From NCBI RefSeq assembly GCF_031432215.1, contig NZ_JAVKGN010000001.1, positions 930,001 to 994,000 on the forward strand: a stretch of DNA of 64,000 nt, written 5' to 3'. The DNA comes from Halodesulfurarchaeum sp. HSR-GB. Lineage in GTDB: Archaea > Halobacteriota > Halobacteria > Halobacteriales > Halobacteriaceae. The notes under the pieces were generated by a model. It did no database searches, was not told the origin of the DNA, and was given only the letters and a program-made list of their open reading frames with translations. Below are positions 23,916 through 33,109 of the stretch, piece after piece. A program made the translations under genes and the position numbers. Each line of letters begins with the position of its first letter. Within the stretch, counting starts at the first letter, position 1.

Positions 23916-24704
23916 TTATTCGAGTTGCAGTCCCGGCAGGTCAGTGGCCCGGGGATCGAGGACGGCCCACTTGTGCAGCCCGACGTCGTGCAGCTGGGCT
24001 TCCGAGTGCCCGGCCTCGATTTCGGTGTGGAGCCGGTCGATGTCGGCCACGCTGGCCCCGCCGACCAGATCGACTCCGGCCTCGAAGAGCGGGGCCGGCG
24101 TGAACGACGCGCTCGCGCCCACGATCACGACGGTCTGGTCGGGTCGCGCGGCGTCCAGATAGTTCCCGAGTCCGCCGTAGACCAGCGTCGAGCCAGTGAC
24201 GAAGAGCACCGCCGATTCGGGGACGATCTCGCTCGCGCTCTCGGGCGCGTGCATTTCGACCTCGATGTCCGCTGGGAGATCCTCGGGCAGGTCCATCGCG
24301 TCGGGATCGCGCTCGAAGACGTCCACGTGGCCCGCATCGAGGTGGTAGAGCACGGGGGCGAACAGCCCGACCATCGCCACCCGTTCAGTCGCGGGGTCGA
24401 GGCTGCGGAAGGGGTCCAGCCCCGGGCGAACGTCCGCCGGGGCGTCGAGGGCGTTGAGCGCGGCGACCCCGAGCGCGCGCTCGCGTGGATCCGAACTCTC
24501 GATGCCCTGTTTTGCGACGGCGCGTGCCGACTCGCCGGCGACCTCGGGGATGGTGCCTTCGGGGAGCATCGCGACGCCGGCCCGGTCGTCGTCGAGGACG
24601 ACCATGGTGAGTTCGTCGCCAGTCGCGACGCCCGTGATAGGTGGGGCGTCCTGGATGGTGTCGAGGCGCGCGCGGAGGATGGATCGAGCGCGGGCGGAAG
24701 GCAT
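23916..24704 (-). CDS. DUF364-type Rossmann-like (metal-chelation domain) protein
   Basis: A 262-residue protein. The N-terminal alpha/beta part has D-E-L-T-M-V-V-L and G-V-A-A-L-N-A-L, the latter typical of DUF364. The C-terminal Rossmann-like part has L-F-V-T-G-S-T-L-V-Y-G-G-L and V-V-I-V-G-A-S-A-S-F-T-P-A. DUF364 proteins are proposed to act in heavy-metal or chelator metabolism and are often encoded near metal or cofactor genes. The start at 24704 (MPSARA) avoids a Pro/Thr-rich extension unlike the rest. Confidence 0.7.
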   Translation of the reverse strand: MPSARARSILRARLDTIQDAPPITGVATGDELTMVVLDDDRAGVAMLPEGTIPEVAGESARAVAKQGIESSDPRERALGVAALNALDAPADVRPGLDPFRSLDPATERVAMVGLFAPVLYHLDAGHVDVFERDPDAMDLPEDLPADIEVEMHAPESASEIVPESAVLFVTGSTLVYGGLGNYLDAARPDQTVVIVGASASFTPAPLFEAGVDLVGGASVADIDRLHTEIEAGHSEAQLHDVGLHKWAVLDPRATDLPGLQLE

Positions 24705-24810
24705 GGGCCGACATATCGGGTGGAAAGTGAAGTATGGCTCGCTTGGCGGGGTGGAAGTGGGTGGTTTGTGGGTTCGATTGGGTGTCGGACGTGTTGGCGG
24801 GGCTACTTGT

Positions 24811-24939
24811 GTGGGGTTGGTTGCCGATGGCATTGACGAGGGCGACAGTAGGGGACGGGGCCCAGGCACGACGCTCTGGATCATCCTCGGGGGCGGAATC
24901 CTGGTGGTGCTCCTCGCCTACTGGTGGATGCGACAATAA
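24811..24939 (+). CDS. Small membrane protein (start uncertain)
   Basis: The C-terminal 20 residues (T-L-W-I-I-L-G-G-G-I-L-V-V-L-L-A-Y-W-W) form one hydrophobic helix preceded by a short acidic stretch (D-G-I-D-E-G-D). The frame is open upstream to ATG 24703, but that part is Gly/Val-rich and low complexity, so a GTG near 24811 is guessed. About 42 residues. It has the build of the one-helix proteins common in haloarchaea. Confidence 0.4.
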   Translation: MGLVADGIDEGDSRGRGPGTTLWIILGGGILVVLLAYWWMRQ

Positions 24940-25062
24940 CTCACGACTGACCGGCGAAACCGGTCCGATCGAGCGGTCTATTTTTTCGCGCCACGCGACC
25001 GGGTTGCCTCCGACAGAAACATTATGGTGCTCGCTGCCCAACAATTTCCTGGTGAGTTACTA

Positions 25063-25344
25063 ATGGCACGAATCATCACGATGCGGTATTCCGACGAAGG
25101 TCGACTCCCCGACGCAACCCAGGAACAACTCGAAGAGCTCCAGGCCAACGTCGTCGAGACGGTATCGAACTACGACGACGTCGAGTTCAAGGGCACCTTC
25201 GCCAACGGCGAGGGCATGGGCATCTGCGAGTGGGAGGCCCCCGACGTCGCGACCGTCGAGCAGATCTACGAGGAGTCCGGCGCGGCCGAGATGGCCCCGA
25301 GCGACGAGATCATCGAAGTGCAGCAGGTTCTCCCGCTCGAATAA
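25063..25344 (+). CDS. Small ferredoxin-fold protein (DUF4242-like)
   Basis: A 93-residue acidic alpha/beta protein beginning A-R-I-I-T-M-R-Y-S and ending I-I-E-V-Q-Q-V-L-P-L-E. The pattern strand-helix-strand-strand-helix-strand fits the dimeric ferredoxin-like fold of DUF4242-type proteins. I see no catalytic motif. The start at 25063 has GGTGAG ten bases before it (25051-25056). It lies before the metY gene and may be expressed separately. Confidence 0.7.
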   Translation: MARIITMRYSDEGRLPDATQEQLEELQANVVETVSNYDDVEFKGTFANGEGMGICEWEAPDVATVEQIYEESGAAEMAPSDEIIEVQQVLPLE

Positions 25345-25492
25345 GCCCGAGACGACCGGTCGGTTCCCAGTTTTCCCCGTTTTTTCACCCCCGTTCGAGC
25401 CGCCCGACCGTATCCGGGCAATTACCTCCAGGCATTTTCTTCACCTACTTCATTCGTAGAGTTTATGCCAGGGGCACCGTTTCCTCCCAGTG

Positions 25493-26785
25493 ATGACCGA
25501 CGACGAGACGGGCCTGTACACCCGCGCGATCCACGCCGGGCAGGCCCCCGACGAGGCGACCCACTCGCGAGCGCCACCGATCTATCAGACGACCTCCTAC
25601 ACCTTCGAGGACAGTGCGGATGCCGCCGCCCAATTCGCGCTGGAGAAGCCCGGCTATGTCTACTCCCGGCTGGGCAACCCCACCGTCGAGAGCCTCCAGG
25701 AGCGACTGGCCAGCCTGGAAGGCGGCGTGGGTGCGGTCGCGACCGGCTCCGGCATGGCCGCGCTGGATCTGGTCACCTTCCTGCTGGCTCAGGCCGGTGA
25801 CAACATCGTCGCCGCCTCCGCGCTCTACGGCGGGACCCACACCTATCTGAACCACACCGCGAGCCGACGGGGGATCGAGACCCGGTTTGTCGACACCCTC
25901 TCGCCGGCCGAGTACCGCGAGGCCATCGACGAGCACACCGCCTACGTCCTCATCGAGACCATCGGCAACCCGGCGCTGGTGACCCCGGACATCGAGCAGA
26001 TCGCGGACATCGCCCACGAGAACGACACGCCGCTGCTCGTGGACAACACCTTCGCGACCCCGTACCTCGCGAACCCCATCGAGTACGGCGCGGACCTGGT
26101 CTGGAACTCGACCACCAAGTGGCTCCACGGGGCCGGTTCGACCGTCGGCGGCGTGATCGTCGACGGTGGCTCGTTCCCCTGGGCCGAGCACGCCGAGAAG
26201 TACCCCGAAATCGGCGGGGAGAACCCCGCCTACCACGGTGTGAACTTCGCCGAACGCTTCGGCGACGCGGCCTTCACCAACGCCGCCATCGCCCGCGGGC
26301 TGCGGGACCTGGGGAACCAGCAGGCGCCCTTCGACGCCTGGGTCACCCTCCAGAAGTTGGAGACCTTCCCGCTGCGGATGGCCCGGCACTGCGAGAATGC
26401 GGCCATCGTCGCGGAGTACCTCGATGATCACCCGGCCGTCCAGTGGATCAACTACCCGGGGCTGGAGACCCACGAGACGGCCGAAAACGCGGATCGCTAC
26501 CTCGATGGCGGGTACGGCGGGATGATCACCTTCGGCGTCGACGGGGGCTATGACGCCGCCCAGCGGGCGACCGAATCGACCGAACTCGCGAGCCTCCTCG
26601 CGAACGTCGGGGACGCCAAGACGCTGATCATCCACCCGGCCTCGACCACCCACCAGCAGCTTTCGGAGTCGGAACTGGCCGCCGCGGGGGTGAAACCAGA
26701 TATGATCCGGCTCTCGGTTGGGCTGGAGGACCCCGCAGACATCATCGCGGATCTAGATCAGGCGATCGAGGCGGCCACCCGGTAG
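25493..26785 (+). CDS. metY: O-acetylhomoserine sulfhydrylase (MetY) or close Cys/Met PLP enzyme
   Basis: A 430-residue PLP enzyme of the Cys/Met metabolism family. Typical blocks are T-R-A-I-H-A-G-Q near the N-terminus, Y-S-R-L-G-N-P-T, S-G-M-A-A (phosphate contact), D-N-T-F-A-T-P and the PLP-lysine block N-S-T-T-K-W-L-H-G. The long insertion before Y-H-G-V-N-F and the C-terminal H-P-A-S-T-T-H motif are MetY features. It forms homocysteine from O-acetylhomoserine and sulfide, which links sulfide use to methionine and S-adenosylmethionine. A start at 25490 is possible (two ATGs in tandem). Confidence 0.9.
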   Translation: MTDDETGLYTRAIHAGQAPDEATHSRAPPIYQTTSYTFEDSADAAAQFALEKPGYVYSRLGNPTVESLQERLASLEGGVGAVATGSGMAALDLVTFLLAQAGDNIVAASALYGGTHTYLNHTASRRGIETRFVDTLSPAEYREAIDEHTAYVLIETIGNPALVTPDIEQIADIAHENDTPLLVDNTFATPYLANPIEYGADLVWNSTTKWLHGAGSTVGGVIVDGGSFPWAEHAEKYPEIGGENPAYHGVNFAERFGDAAFTNAAIARGLRDLGNQQAPFDAWVTLQKLETFPLRMARHCENAAIVAEYLDDHPAVQWINYPGLETHETAENADRYLDGGYGGMITFGVDGGYDAAQRATESTELASLLANVGDAKTLIIHPASTTHQQLSESELAAAGVKPDMIRLSVGLEDPADIIADLDQAIEAATR

Positions 26786-26799
26786 TCGGCAATTCGATC

Positions 26800-27273
26800 C
26801 TACTGGGGATCGACCTGCACCGTCCAGGACGTCCCGGCGCCGTCGGCCGCGATCTCCCACTGGTCCTCCTCGACGACGCCGCTCGCGGCGGCCTCGTGCA
26901 GCACTGCCGTGAGTGCCGCCTCGAGTGTCTCCTCGTCCGTCGGCTTGACGACCCGGGCGTGCTGATCGGGCTCGGTGACGAACGTCTCGATAACACCCTC
27001 GAACTGCTCCGCGCCGGTCGTGTACTCCTCGGCGAAAAGGCGAAGGCGCTGGCCCGTGCTCGGGGCGGAGTCGAGTTCGATTTCGACCTGTTCGACGTCC
27101 GGGTCCTGCAGTCGGCTTACCTCCTCGCGTTCGGCCCGCTCGATTGCGTCCCGAAGGTCGGCCGGCGCGTTCCCGGACTGGGTCTGGGCGGTGGTGACCC
27201 AGTCCGTTTCGAGGACGTCGAGGTTCTCGTCGAGATACCGTCTGGCGACGACAGTGGGTTCGGCTCGGTGCAT
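26800..27273 (-). CDS. Conserved acidic protein of unknown function
   Basis: A 157-residue acidic protein (about a quarter Asp and Glu), without membrane segments or cysteines. The C-terminal half ends with W-E-I-A-A-D-G-A-G-T-S-W-T-V-Q-V. I do not recognise the family. It is convergent with metY, 14 bp apart, and downstream of the multi-PAS regulator on the same strand with a gap of 85 bp. Confidence 0.65.
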   Translation of the reverse strand: MHRAEPTVVARRYLDENLDVLETDWVTTAQTQSGNAPADLRDAIERAEREEVSRLQDPDVEQVEIELDSAPSTGQRLRLFAEEYTTGAEQFEGVIETFVTEPDQHARVVKPTDEETLEAALTAVLHEAAASGVVEEDQWEIAADGAGTSWTVQVDPQ

Positions 27274-27358
27274 TGGTTTGGTCTACATGACCGCGGTGTC
27301 GGCCTTCAAACCGATAGTTAACATGGAAACCAAACTACCACCCACCAAATTTTGCACG

Positions 27359-30300
27359 TTAACTGTGGAGGGTTGCGTCGTCGTCGAACAGTGCCTGCAG
27401 GAGCTTGCGCTGGGCCGCTTGCAGGTGTTTGTAGACGGCCGGACGCGAGATGTCGAAACTGGTCCCGAGTTCCTCGCCCGTGATCTGCTTTGGCGTCTCG
27501 TAGTACCCGCCGTAGTAGGCCGCGCGGAGGATCTCGCGCTGTCGGTCGGTCAGCAGCTCACTCGTGCTGGTCAAAAGCCCCGCGTCCTGGGGCGTTCGGG
27601 TTCGCCGGGCCGTCAGTTCGACGTCCGTGTACTGGGTGCCCACCCAGGCGATGACCGGGCGAACCGGCTGCTCCGCGGTTTGAACGAGCGTGACCGTCGC
27701 CCCTGTTGGGGTCCCAATGGCTTCGGCGAGCCGGCCGCCGTGGTCCCTGATCCCGTCCGCGAGCATCGGTTTGGCCATTTCGACGGTCAGCTGCCCGTGT
27801 TCCGGGGCGCCAAACCAGTCGGCCGAGACGATCTTCGTGTTCTCCTGAACTGCCTCGAAGACCGCCTCCGGGTCCCCGTCCAGGACCGTCCAGAGCTCCG
27901 TGACCGTTCCGTCGGTCGTCGCCAGGATCGTCTCGAACCGGATCTCGCCGTCGGTTCGCTCGGCCACCCGGTAGAGTGGATACTGTGGGTCCTGGATCGA
28001 AAATTCCACCTCGACGGTATCGGACGCCGCGCCGGCGTTCCGGATGGTCACGGTGCGAATCGAGGTCGCCAGAAGCGACCCGACGTCCGCGAGCAACTCC
28101 TCGTACAGCGCATCGAAGGCCTCGGCCTGCCGGCTGAAGACGGTCAACACGCCATAGAGGACATCGTCCTGTTCGAGCGGGATGGCAAGCACCGACCGGA
28201 ACCGACCGGTCAGCGCCTGGGTCGCCCAGGGCTGCTCGGGCACGTTCCGCGGGATCTGTGAGACGTTTCGCAGCCGGTGGTCGTCGGCGGCCTGCTGGGC
28301 GGGACAGAGCGTCTCCCCGACGGTCGTGGTGTCGATCGCGTCCAGGTAGCCACGATCCTCACCGGCCCAGGCCGCGGGCGTGAGTTCGGCGTCGTTTGCC
28401 TCCGGCCGGCCGATCCACGCGAAGTCCACCGGGTCGGTCCTGACCACCTCCTCACAGACACTCGCCTCGAGTTCCTCGCGGGTGTCACTCTCGGCGAAGC
28501 GCCGCTGGATCGCCCCGACGGCGCTCAGCAGGTCGGTCAGTTCGGCCGTCCGGGTCTGCTGGGTCTGGAGCTGTTCGTCGGCCTGGCGACGCTTGTGTTC
28601 CTGCTCGATGCGTTCGAGGATGGCCGCCGCGTTCGTCGCGATGAGTTCCAGCCACTGTCGATCGTCCGCAGACACGGTCCCGTCCGGCTCGATCCCGACC
28701 AAAAGGAGCCCGAAGGCCCCGATCGGGACGACGAGCAGGGCCTCGATGTCGGGTCCCTCGGCCGGGGCCCAGGGCGTCTCCGCCATCGTGAGGCGGTCGG
28801 TTTCCTGTGCCCGGTAGCTCTCCCAGATCGGGTTCGGCCCGGGTTCGATCGGGGGGACGGCGTCGACGGGTATCTCCAGTGCCGGCGAGACGGCCTGGGC
28901 CCGCAACACGCCAGCAGTCTCGTCGTAGCCAAGCACGGCAAAGCGGGCGACAGAGAGGGTTTCCCGGACCGCGTCGATGATCCCTTCGAAGAGGGCCGGT
29001 TTCGACTTCGCGGTCAACAGTTCGCGGGTCGCCCCCACCAACTCGTGCAGGCGCTGGCTGCGCCGTTCGAGCTCCTGCTCGCGTCGCTTCCGGTCGGTGA
29101 TGTCGGTGACAAAGCCCTCCAGTTTCGGCTCCTGGGCCCCGATCTGGGTGACCGGCTGGCCTTGCTCCCAGAGCCACTTCTCCTCGCCGGAACGGGTTCG
29201 AATTCGATAGGTCACTGTGAAGGGCCGCCCGGCGTCGACCGCGGCGCTCGTCTGCTCTCTAACCCGCTCTCGATCTTCGGGGTGGACGAGCGCTTCCTCC
29301 CAGTTGACCGCCCCCGAGACGAGTTCCTTCGCCGTGTAGCCGGTCAGCTCTTTGGCCCGCCCCCGAACCAGCTCCATCGGCCAGCCCTGTTCGTTTTTAC
29401 AGCGGTAGACGATCCCCGGCAGGTTGCTGATGAGGGTGTCCAGTTGGCGCTGTTGTTCCTTCTGGGCCGAGACGTCACGACTCGTGACCACCAGCCCCTC
29501 GAAGTCGTGATCCTCGAGGAGGGCCTGCCCGCGGCTCTCCACCCAGGTCCAGGATCCGTCCGCGGTTCGAATCCGGTACTCCAGGGGTTCGACCGACTGG
29601 TCGCCGTGCATGCGCCGGGTGAACTCCTCCCTGACGAGTTCGCGGTCGGCCGGGTGGATGAACTCGAAGGCGTCCTCGCCGACCCGGCCGGAGGGATACT
29701 GACCAGTGATCTCCTCCATGCCGGGACTCTCGTACTGGAGGCGTCCCTCGGCGTCGATCACAGTCACGGCGTCCTGGATGCTCTCCAGGAAGAGCTCGTA
29801 GCGTTCGAGTTCGAGTTCCCGTTCCTTGCGGTCGGTGATGTCCTGAACGACACCGATCGCCTCGACGGGTTTTGCGTGGCCGGGCTCGCTGAACGACTCG
29901 ACTTTCTCGCGCATCCAGCGGATCTCCGCGCCCAACTTCACCCGGTATTCGATGTCGTAGCTGCCACCGGATTCGAGGACCCGCTCCCATTGGCCCTCGA
30001 CGCGGTCGCGGTCGGCGGGGTGGACCTGGCCCATGAACTTCTCGCCGGTGAACCGCTCGCTGCCGGAGACGTCCCGCAGGTCGTAGTACCAGCTGGTGAT
30101 GTTCGCGATCCGCTGGGCCTCCCGCAGGTGGGTCTCGATCTGTCGCTCCCGGTTCTTGCGGTCGGTGATCTCCCGGGTCGAGCCCACGATGTACTGCACC
30201 TCGTCCTCGACGACGACCGGGGCCAGTCGGGTCCACCAGTGGGTCTGGCGGCCGTCCATTTCCAATTCCTGCTCCACGTCCAGGGACTCGCGGTTCTCGG

Positions 30301-31246
30301 CACAGCGCTGATATCGATCGGCGATCTCCCCGCCCCGCTTCGGGCCGAAGACCTCCTGGGGGGTCTGCCCCTCGAGCTCGGCGGCCGAAAGGGGGCTCGC
30401 CTCCTCGTAGGCCGGATTGACCCGATCGATGGTGAACTCCTCGCCGACGTCGACGATGAACGTTGCCTCGCGATGGTCCTCGAACAGGGTCTCGGCCAGT
30501 TTTCGGTTCCGGAGACGGTTCTTCCGGGCCTGGAGGTTCCGCGCCACGCTCACGATGACTCGTTGATCCGTACAGGAAAGCAGCGACGAGGTGATCTCGA
30601 CGGGGACTTCTTCCCCACTCGCCGTGACGTAGGTCGCCTCGAACTGCACGGATTCCTCGCGTTCGAGTTCGGCCAGCCGGGGCCCGAGGTGGGCGTCGGA
30701 CACCGCCGGATCGAACAGCGACGGATCGGCCCCCACCAGTTCGTCCTCCTCGTAGCCCAGCAGGTCGATCGCGGCCTGATTGACCGCCCGGAAACGGCCA
30801 GCCTCGTCGTGGACGAACGCCGCGTCGCTGATCTGGTCGATCACGTCCTTCAGGACGTGCCACCGAACGGACTCCGACTCCCCGTCGTCGGGTTCCCCAC
30901 CGGGGTGGACCTGCCCGGTCAGCACGATGTATTCATTGCCGTCGTGTGCGACTGGTCGGCGGGTGAGTGTCACCGCTGGGGACTGTGCGTCCTCCGGATG
31001 CAGGCCCGTGGTCGTGAACTCGTGGTTGGCATCGGGTGCTGGCACCCGTGCGAGCATCGCTTCGAGGTCGGTGAACCCCGTCGCCGTGCCGACCGTCGAC
31101 CCCAGGAGGTCCGCCCGTGGCTGCCCGAAGATCTCGCTGGCCCGCTCGTTCGCCTCGATGATCTCGCCAGTGGCGGCATCGATCCCGAGTAACAGCGCCC
31201 CGCTTGCCTCGAACAGCGCCGAGCGGAGCGTGGTCCCGTCATCCAT
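27359..31246 (-). CDS. Multi-PAS/GAF sensor with bacterio-opsin activator and HTH_10 domain
   Basis: A 1,295-residue cytoplasmic one-component regulator. At least six PAS domains lie in series (about residues 10-730), several ending in the D-I-T-D-R-K linker. GAF-type domains follow at about 740-880 and 910-1060, then a bacterio-opsin activator domain. The HTH_10 domain is the last 60 residues: L-T-D-R-Q-R-E-I-L-R-A-A-Y-Y-G-G-Y-Y-E-T-P, then the recognition helix S-F-D-I-S-R-P-A-V-Y-K-H-L. PAS domains of this type often sense redox state, oxygen or small ligands. No transmembrane segment or kinase domain is present. The start at 31246 is preferred to 31270. Confidence 0.9.
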   Translation of the reverse strand: MDDGTTLRSALFEASGALLLGIDAATGEIIEANERASEIFGQPRADLLGSTVGTATGFTDLEAMLARVPAPDANHEFTTTGLHPEDAQSPAVTLTRRPVAHDGNEYIVLTGQVHPGGEPDDGESESVRWHVLKDVIDQISDAAFVHDEAGRFRAVNQAAIDLLGYEEDELVGADPSLFDPAVSDAHLGPRLAELEREESVQFEATYVTASGEEVPVEITSSLLSCTDQRVIVSVARNLQARKNRLRNRKLAETLFEDHREATFIVDVGEEFTIDRVNPAYEEASPLSAAELEGQTPQEVFGPKRGGEIADRYQRCAENRESLDVEQELEMDGRQTHWWTRLAPVVVEDEVQYIVGSTREITDRKNRERQIETHLREAQRIANITSWYYDLRDVSGSERFTGEKFMGQVHPADRDRVEGQWERVLESGGSYDIEYRVKLGAEIRWMREKVESFSEPGHAKPVEAIGVVQDITDRKERELELERYELFLESIQDAVTVIDAEGRLQYESPGMEEITGQYPSGRVGEDAFEFIHPADRELVREEFTRRMHGDQSVEPLEYRIRTADGSWTWVESRGQALLEDHDFEGLVVTSRDVSAQKEQQRQLDTLISNLPGIVYRCKNEQGWPMELVRGRAKELTGYTAKELVSGAVNWEEALVHPEDRERVREQTSAAVDAGRPFTVTYRIRTRSGEEKWLWEQGQPVTQIGAQEPKLEGFVTDITDRKRREQELERRSQRLHELVGATRELLTAKSKPALFEGIIDAVRETLSVARFAVLGYDETAGVLRAQAVSPALEIPVDAVPPIEPGPNPIWESYRAQETDRLTMAETPWAPAEGPDIEALLVVPIGAFGLLLVGIEPDGTVSADDRQWLELIATNAAAILERIEQEHKRRQADEQLQTQQTRTAELTDLLSAVGAIQRRFAESDTREELEASVCEEVVRTDPVDFAWIGRPEANDAELTPAAWAGEDRGYLDAIDTTTVGETLCPAQQAADDHRLRNVSQIPRNVPEQPWATQALTGRFRSVLAIPLEQDDVLYGVLTVFSRQAEAFDALYEELLADVGSLLATSIRTVTIRNAGAASDTVEVEFSIQDPQYPLYRVAERTDGEIRFETILATTDGTVTELWTVLDGDPEAVFEAVQENTKIVSADWFGAPEHGQLTVEMAKPMLADGIRDHGGRLAEAIGTPTGATVTLVQTAEQPVRPVIAWVGTQYTDVELTARRTRTPQDAGLLTSTSELLTDRQREILRAAYYGGYYETPKQITGEELGTSFDISRPAVYKHLQAAQRKLLQALFDDDATLHS

Positions 31247-31340
31247 GCCCGGATCCCATACCCGCTGCAAAGACGGCCGCAGTCAAAAGTCTGGCCGGAA
31301 GTGGCTCAACGCTTTTGGCGATCGGTCGTCTCGAAAGCCC

Positions 31341-32126
31341 ATGGATCTGGACATCGAGGGCAACGCGGCACTGGTGACAGCCTCTTCGAGCGGGCTGGGA
31401 AAGGCCTCGGCGATCGCGCTCGCTCGCGAGGGCGTGGACGTCGCGATCAACGGCCGGGACCCCGACCGGCTGGCCGCGGCCAGGACCGACGTCGAGGCCG
31501 CCGGCCCCGGGGCGGTGCACACGATTCAGGCCGATCTGACCGACCCTGACGCCGGACCCACGCTCGTCGAAGAAACCGTCGCGGCGTTCGGTGGCCTGGA
31601 TCACCTGGTCACGAGCGCTGGTGGGCCACCAGCAGGATCCTTCCTGGAGACCGAGGATACAGACTGGGAGGCCGCCTTCGAACTCCTCCTGCTGAGCGTC
31701 GTCAGAGTCGTTCGCCGAGCCGAACCGCACCTCCGGCAGGGTGATGGCACCATCGTAACCATCACCTCCCGGAGCGTGAAGGAGGCCATTGACTCCCTCG
31801 TGCTCTCGAACTCGGTTCGCATGGGCGTTATCGGCCTGGAGAAGACACTCTCGAAGGAACTGGCTCCCGAAATCCGGTCGAACGCCGTCCTGCCCGGGCC
31901 ACACGAGACGGCCCGCATTCGCGAACTGGTCGAGGGGGCCGTCGAGCGTGGCGACGTGGAAGATTACGAGGCCGGACTCGCAGAGTGGGCCGACAACCCC
32001 CTCGAACGGATCGGCGATCCCATCGAACTGGGGGCCCTCGTGGCCTTCCTCAGTTCGCCCCGGTCGGGATTCATCAATGGGACCGCGATTCCGATCGACG
32101 GCGGGGCGAGCCACTCGAACCTCTAA
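31341..32126 (+). CDS. Short-chain dehydrogenase/reductase
   Basis: A 261-residue classical SDR-like protein. T-A-S-S-S-G-L-G-K stands in the nucleotide-binding position, then a beta4 N-A-G-like motif (S-A-G-G-P-P-A). The catalytic Ser region is I-V-T-I-T-S-R-S-V-K. The usual Tyr-x-x-x-Lys is not obvious (S-N-S-V-R-M-G-V-I-G-L instead), as in the 3-oxoacyl reductase-like SDRs with altered active sites. The C-terminus has G-F-I-N-G-T-A-I-P-I-D-G-G. It is divergent from the multi-PAS regulator; the substrate is unknown. Confidence 0.8.
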   Translation: MDLDIEGNAALVTASSSGLGKASAIALAREGVDVAINGRDPDRLAAARTDVEAAGPGAVHTIQADLTDPDAGPTLVEETVAAFGGLDHLVTSAGGPPAGSFLETEDTDWEAAFELLLLSVVRVVRRAEPHLRQGDGTIVTITSRSVKEAIDSLVLSNSVRMGVIGLEKTLSKELAPEIRSNAVLPGPHETARIRELVEGAVERGDVEDYEAGLAEWADNPLERIGDPIELGALVAFLSSPRSGFINGTAIPIDGGASHSNL

Positions 32127-32177
32127 GGTTCTCGCCGGGAGCGCGGAGTCCTTAACCCGGGCACGAGTAGCCGGGTT

Positions 32178-32504
32178 ATGCAGCTTGGACTCATCGTCGA
32201 GACGAACGATCCCGGCGCGATCTGGAACGGCTTCCGACTCGGGAACACGGCCCTCGAGGCGGGTCACGACGTGACGGCGTATCTCCTCGGTGACGGCGTG
32301 GAGGCTCCCGATCAGCCGGCGGGGGACGACGTCAACCCACACGGTGTCATGCGAAAGTTTCTGCTGGAGGGTGGGGAACTGCTCGCCTGTGACCGCTGTC
32401 TCGACCACCGGGACCTGGACGGCGACGAACTCCGGCCCCGGGCGGGGATGGACGAGTTGCTGTCGCTCATCGAGGACGCGGACGAAACGGTGACGATCGG
32501 CTGA
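32178..32504 (+). CDS. DsrE-family sulfur-relay-like protein
   Basis: A 108-residue DsrE/DsrF-fold protein: L-G-L-I-V-E-T-N-D-P-G-A-I-W-N-G-F-R-L at the N-terminus, G-H-D-V-T-A-Y-L-L-G-D-G-V-E in the middle, then L-A-C-D-R-C-L. The Cys pair in C-D-R-C may be the sulfur-accepting site. The family takes part in sulfur transfer or in unknown redox roles. It is the second gene of a possible unit with the SDR gene (51 bp apart). Confidence 0.75.
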   Translation: MQLGLIVETNDPGAIWNGFRLGNTALEAGHDVTAYLLGDGVEAPDQPAGDDVNPHGVMRKFLLEGGELLACDRCLDHRDLDGDELRPRAGMDELLSLIEDADETVTIG

Positions 32505-32744
32505 TCAGTACATCCGGTCCGAACCGGGATCGTCGTCCGCGATGGCTGGGTCCTGTTGGTCCTCCACCGCGCCAGTGAAGACCGATTCCTCGTCCAGGTC
32601 CTGCTCGTCGGACTGGTAGGCAGACAGCCCGAGGGTCAAAAGCTCCTCGACGGCCTGGTCCCAGTTCAGGAACTCCCCCGACTCGACGAACCGATCGATG
32701 TCGCTCGTGACACGGTCCGGCAGCGTCACTTCCGATTCCGGCAT
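32505..32744 (-). CDS. Small RHH-like haloarchaeal protein
   Basis: A 79-residue protein. The N-terminus E-V-T-L-P-D-R-V-T-S-D-I-D-R-F-V-E-S-G-E has the strand-helix pattern of a ribbon-helix-helix DNA-binding domain. An acidic tail follows. It is convergent with and directly abuts the DsrE gene. Likely a small transcriptional regulator; targets unknown. Confidence 0.65.
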   Translation of the reverse strand: MPESEVTLPDRVTSDIDRFVESGEFLNWDQAVEELLTLGLSAYQSDEQDLDEESVFTGAVEDQQDPAIADDDPGSDRMY

Positions 32745-32839
32745 ACGCGGTCATGGGAGACACGATGGGATGAATCCACCGGTGCCGGGCGACCGCCGGA
32801 ACCGGCGGGTACAAACCGCCGCCGCCCCATCAGACTGGT

Positions 32840-33109
32840 ATGCAGGCGACCGAATCCGTCAAGGTACCCGACGGGAAACTGGTCCGGGTCGCGGTGACTT
32901 TCGAGGAGTCGATCGAGGACGTACAGATCACGGGCGATTTCTTCCTGCAACCGCCGGAGGCCCGCAGCGACCTCGAAGCGGCCATCGAGGGACAACCGGT
33001 CGACGTGTCCGTCGAGGAGCTTTCGACTGCGATCGCCGCCGTCGACGCGGAGTGTATCGGTTTTGAGGCGTCCGATCTGGCCCAGGCCACCGTGGAGGCG
33101 ATCCGATGA
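32840..33109 (+). CDS. Lipoate-protein ligase C-terminal (LplB-like) subunit
   Basis: An 89-residue protein with K-V-P-D-G-K-L-V-R-V-A-V-T-F, then I-T-G-D-F-F-L-Q-P-P, the pattern of the C-terminal accessory domain of lipoate-protein ligase. It overlaps the following LplA gene by the ATGA junction (33106-33109), so the ligase is bipartite, as known from Thermoplasma. It activates lipoate together with LplA. Confidence 0.8.
   Translation: MQATESVKVPDGKLVRVAVTFEESIEDVQITGDFFLQPPEARSDLEAAIEGQPVDVSVEELSTAIAAVDAECIGFEASDLAQATVEAIR

Noticed and set aside
28277-31192. 971-residue open frame on the plus strand opposite the multi-PAS regulator
   Set aside because: It is the antisense shadow of a GC-rich coding sequence. 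It is Arg/Gly/Asp-rich with no domain logic, and the minus-strand gene has clear PAS, GAF and HTH motifs.
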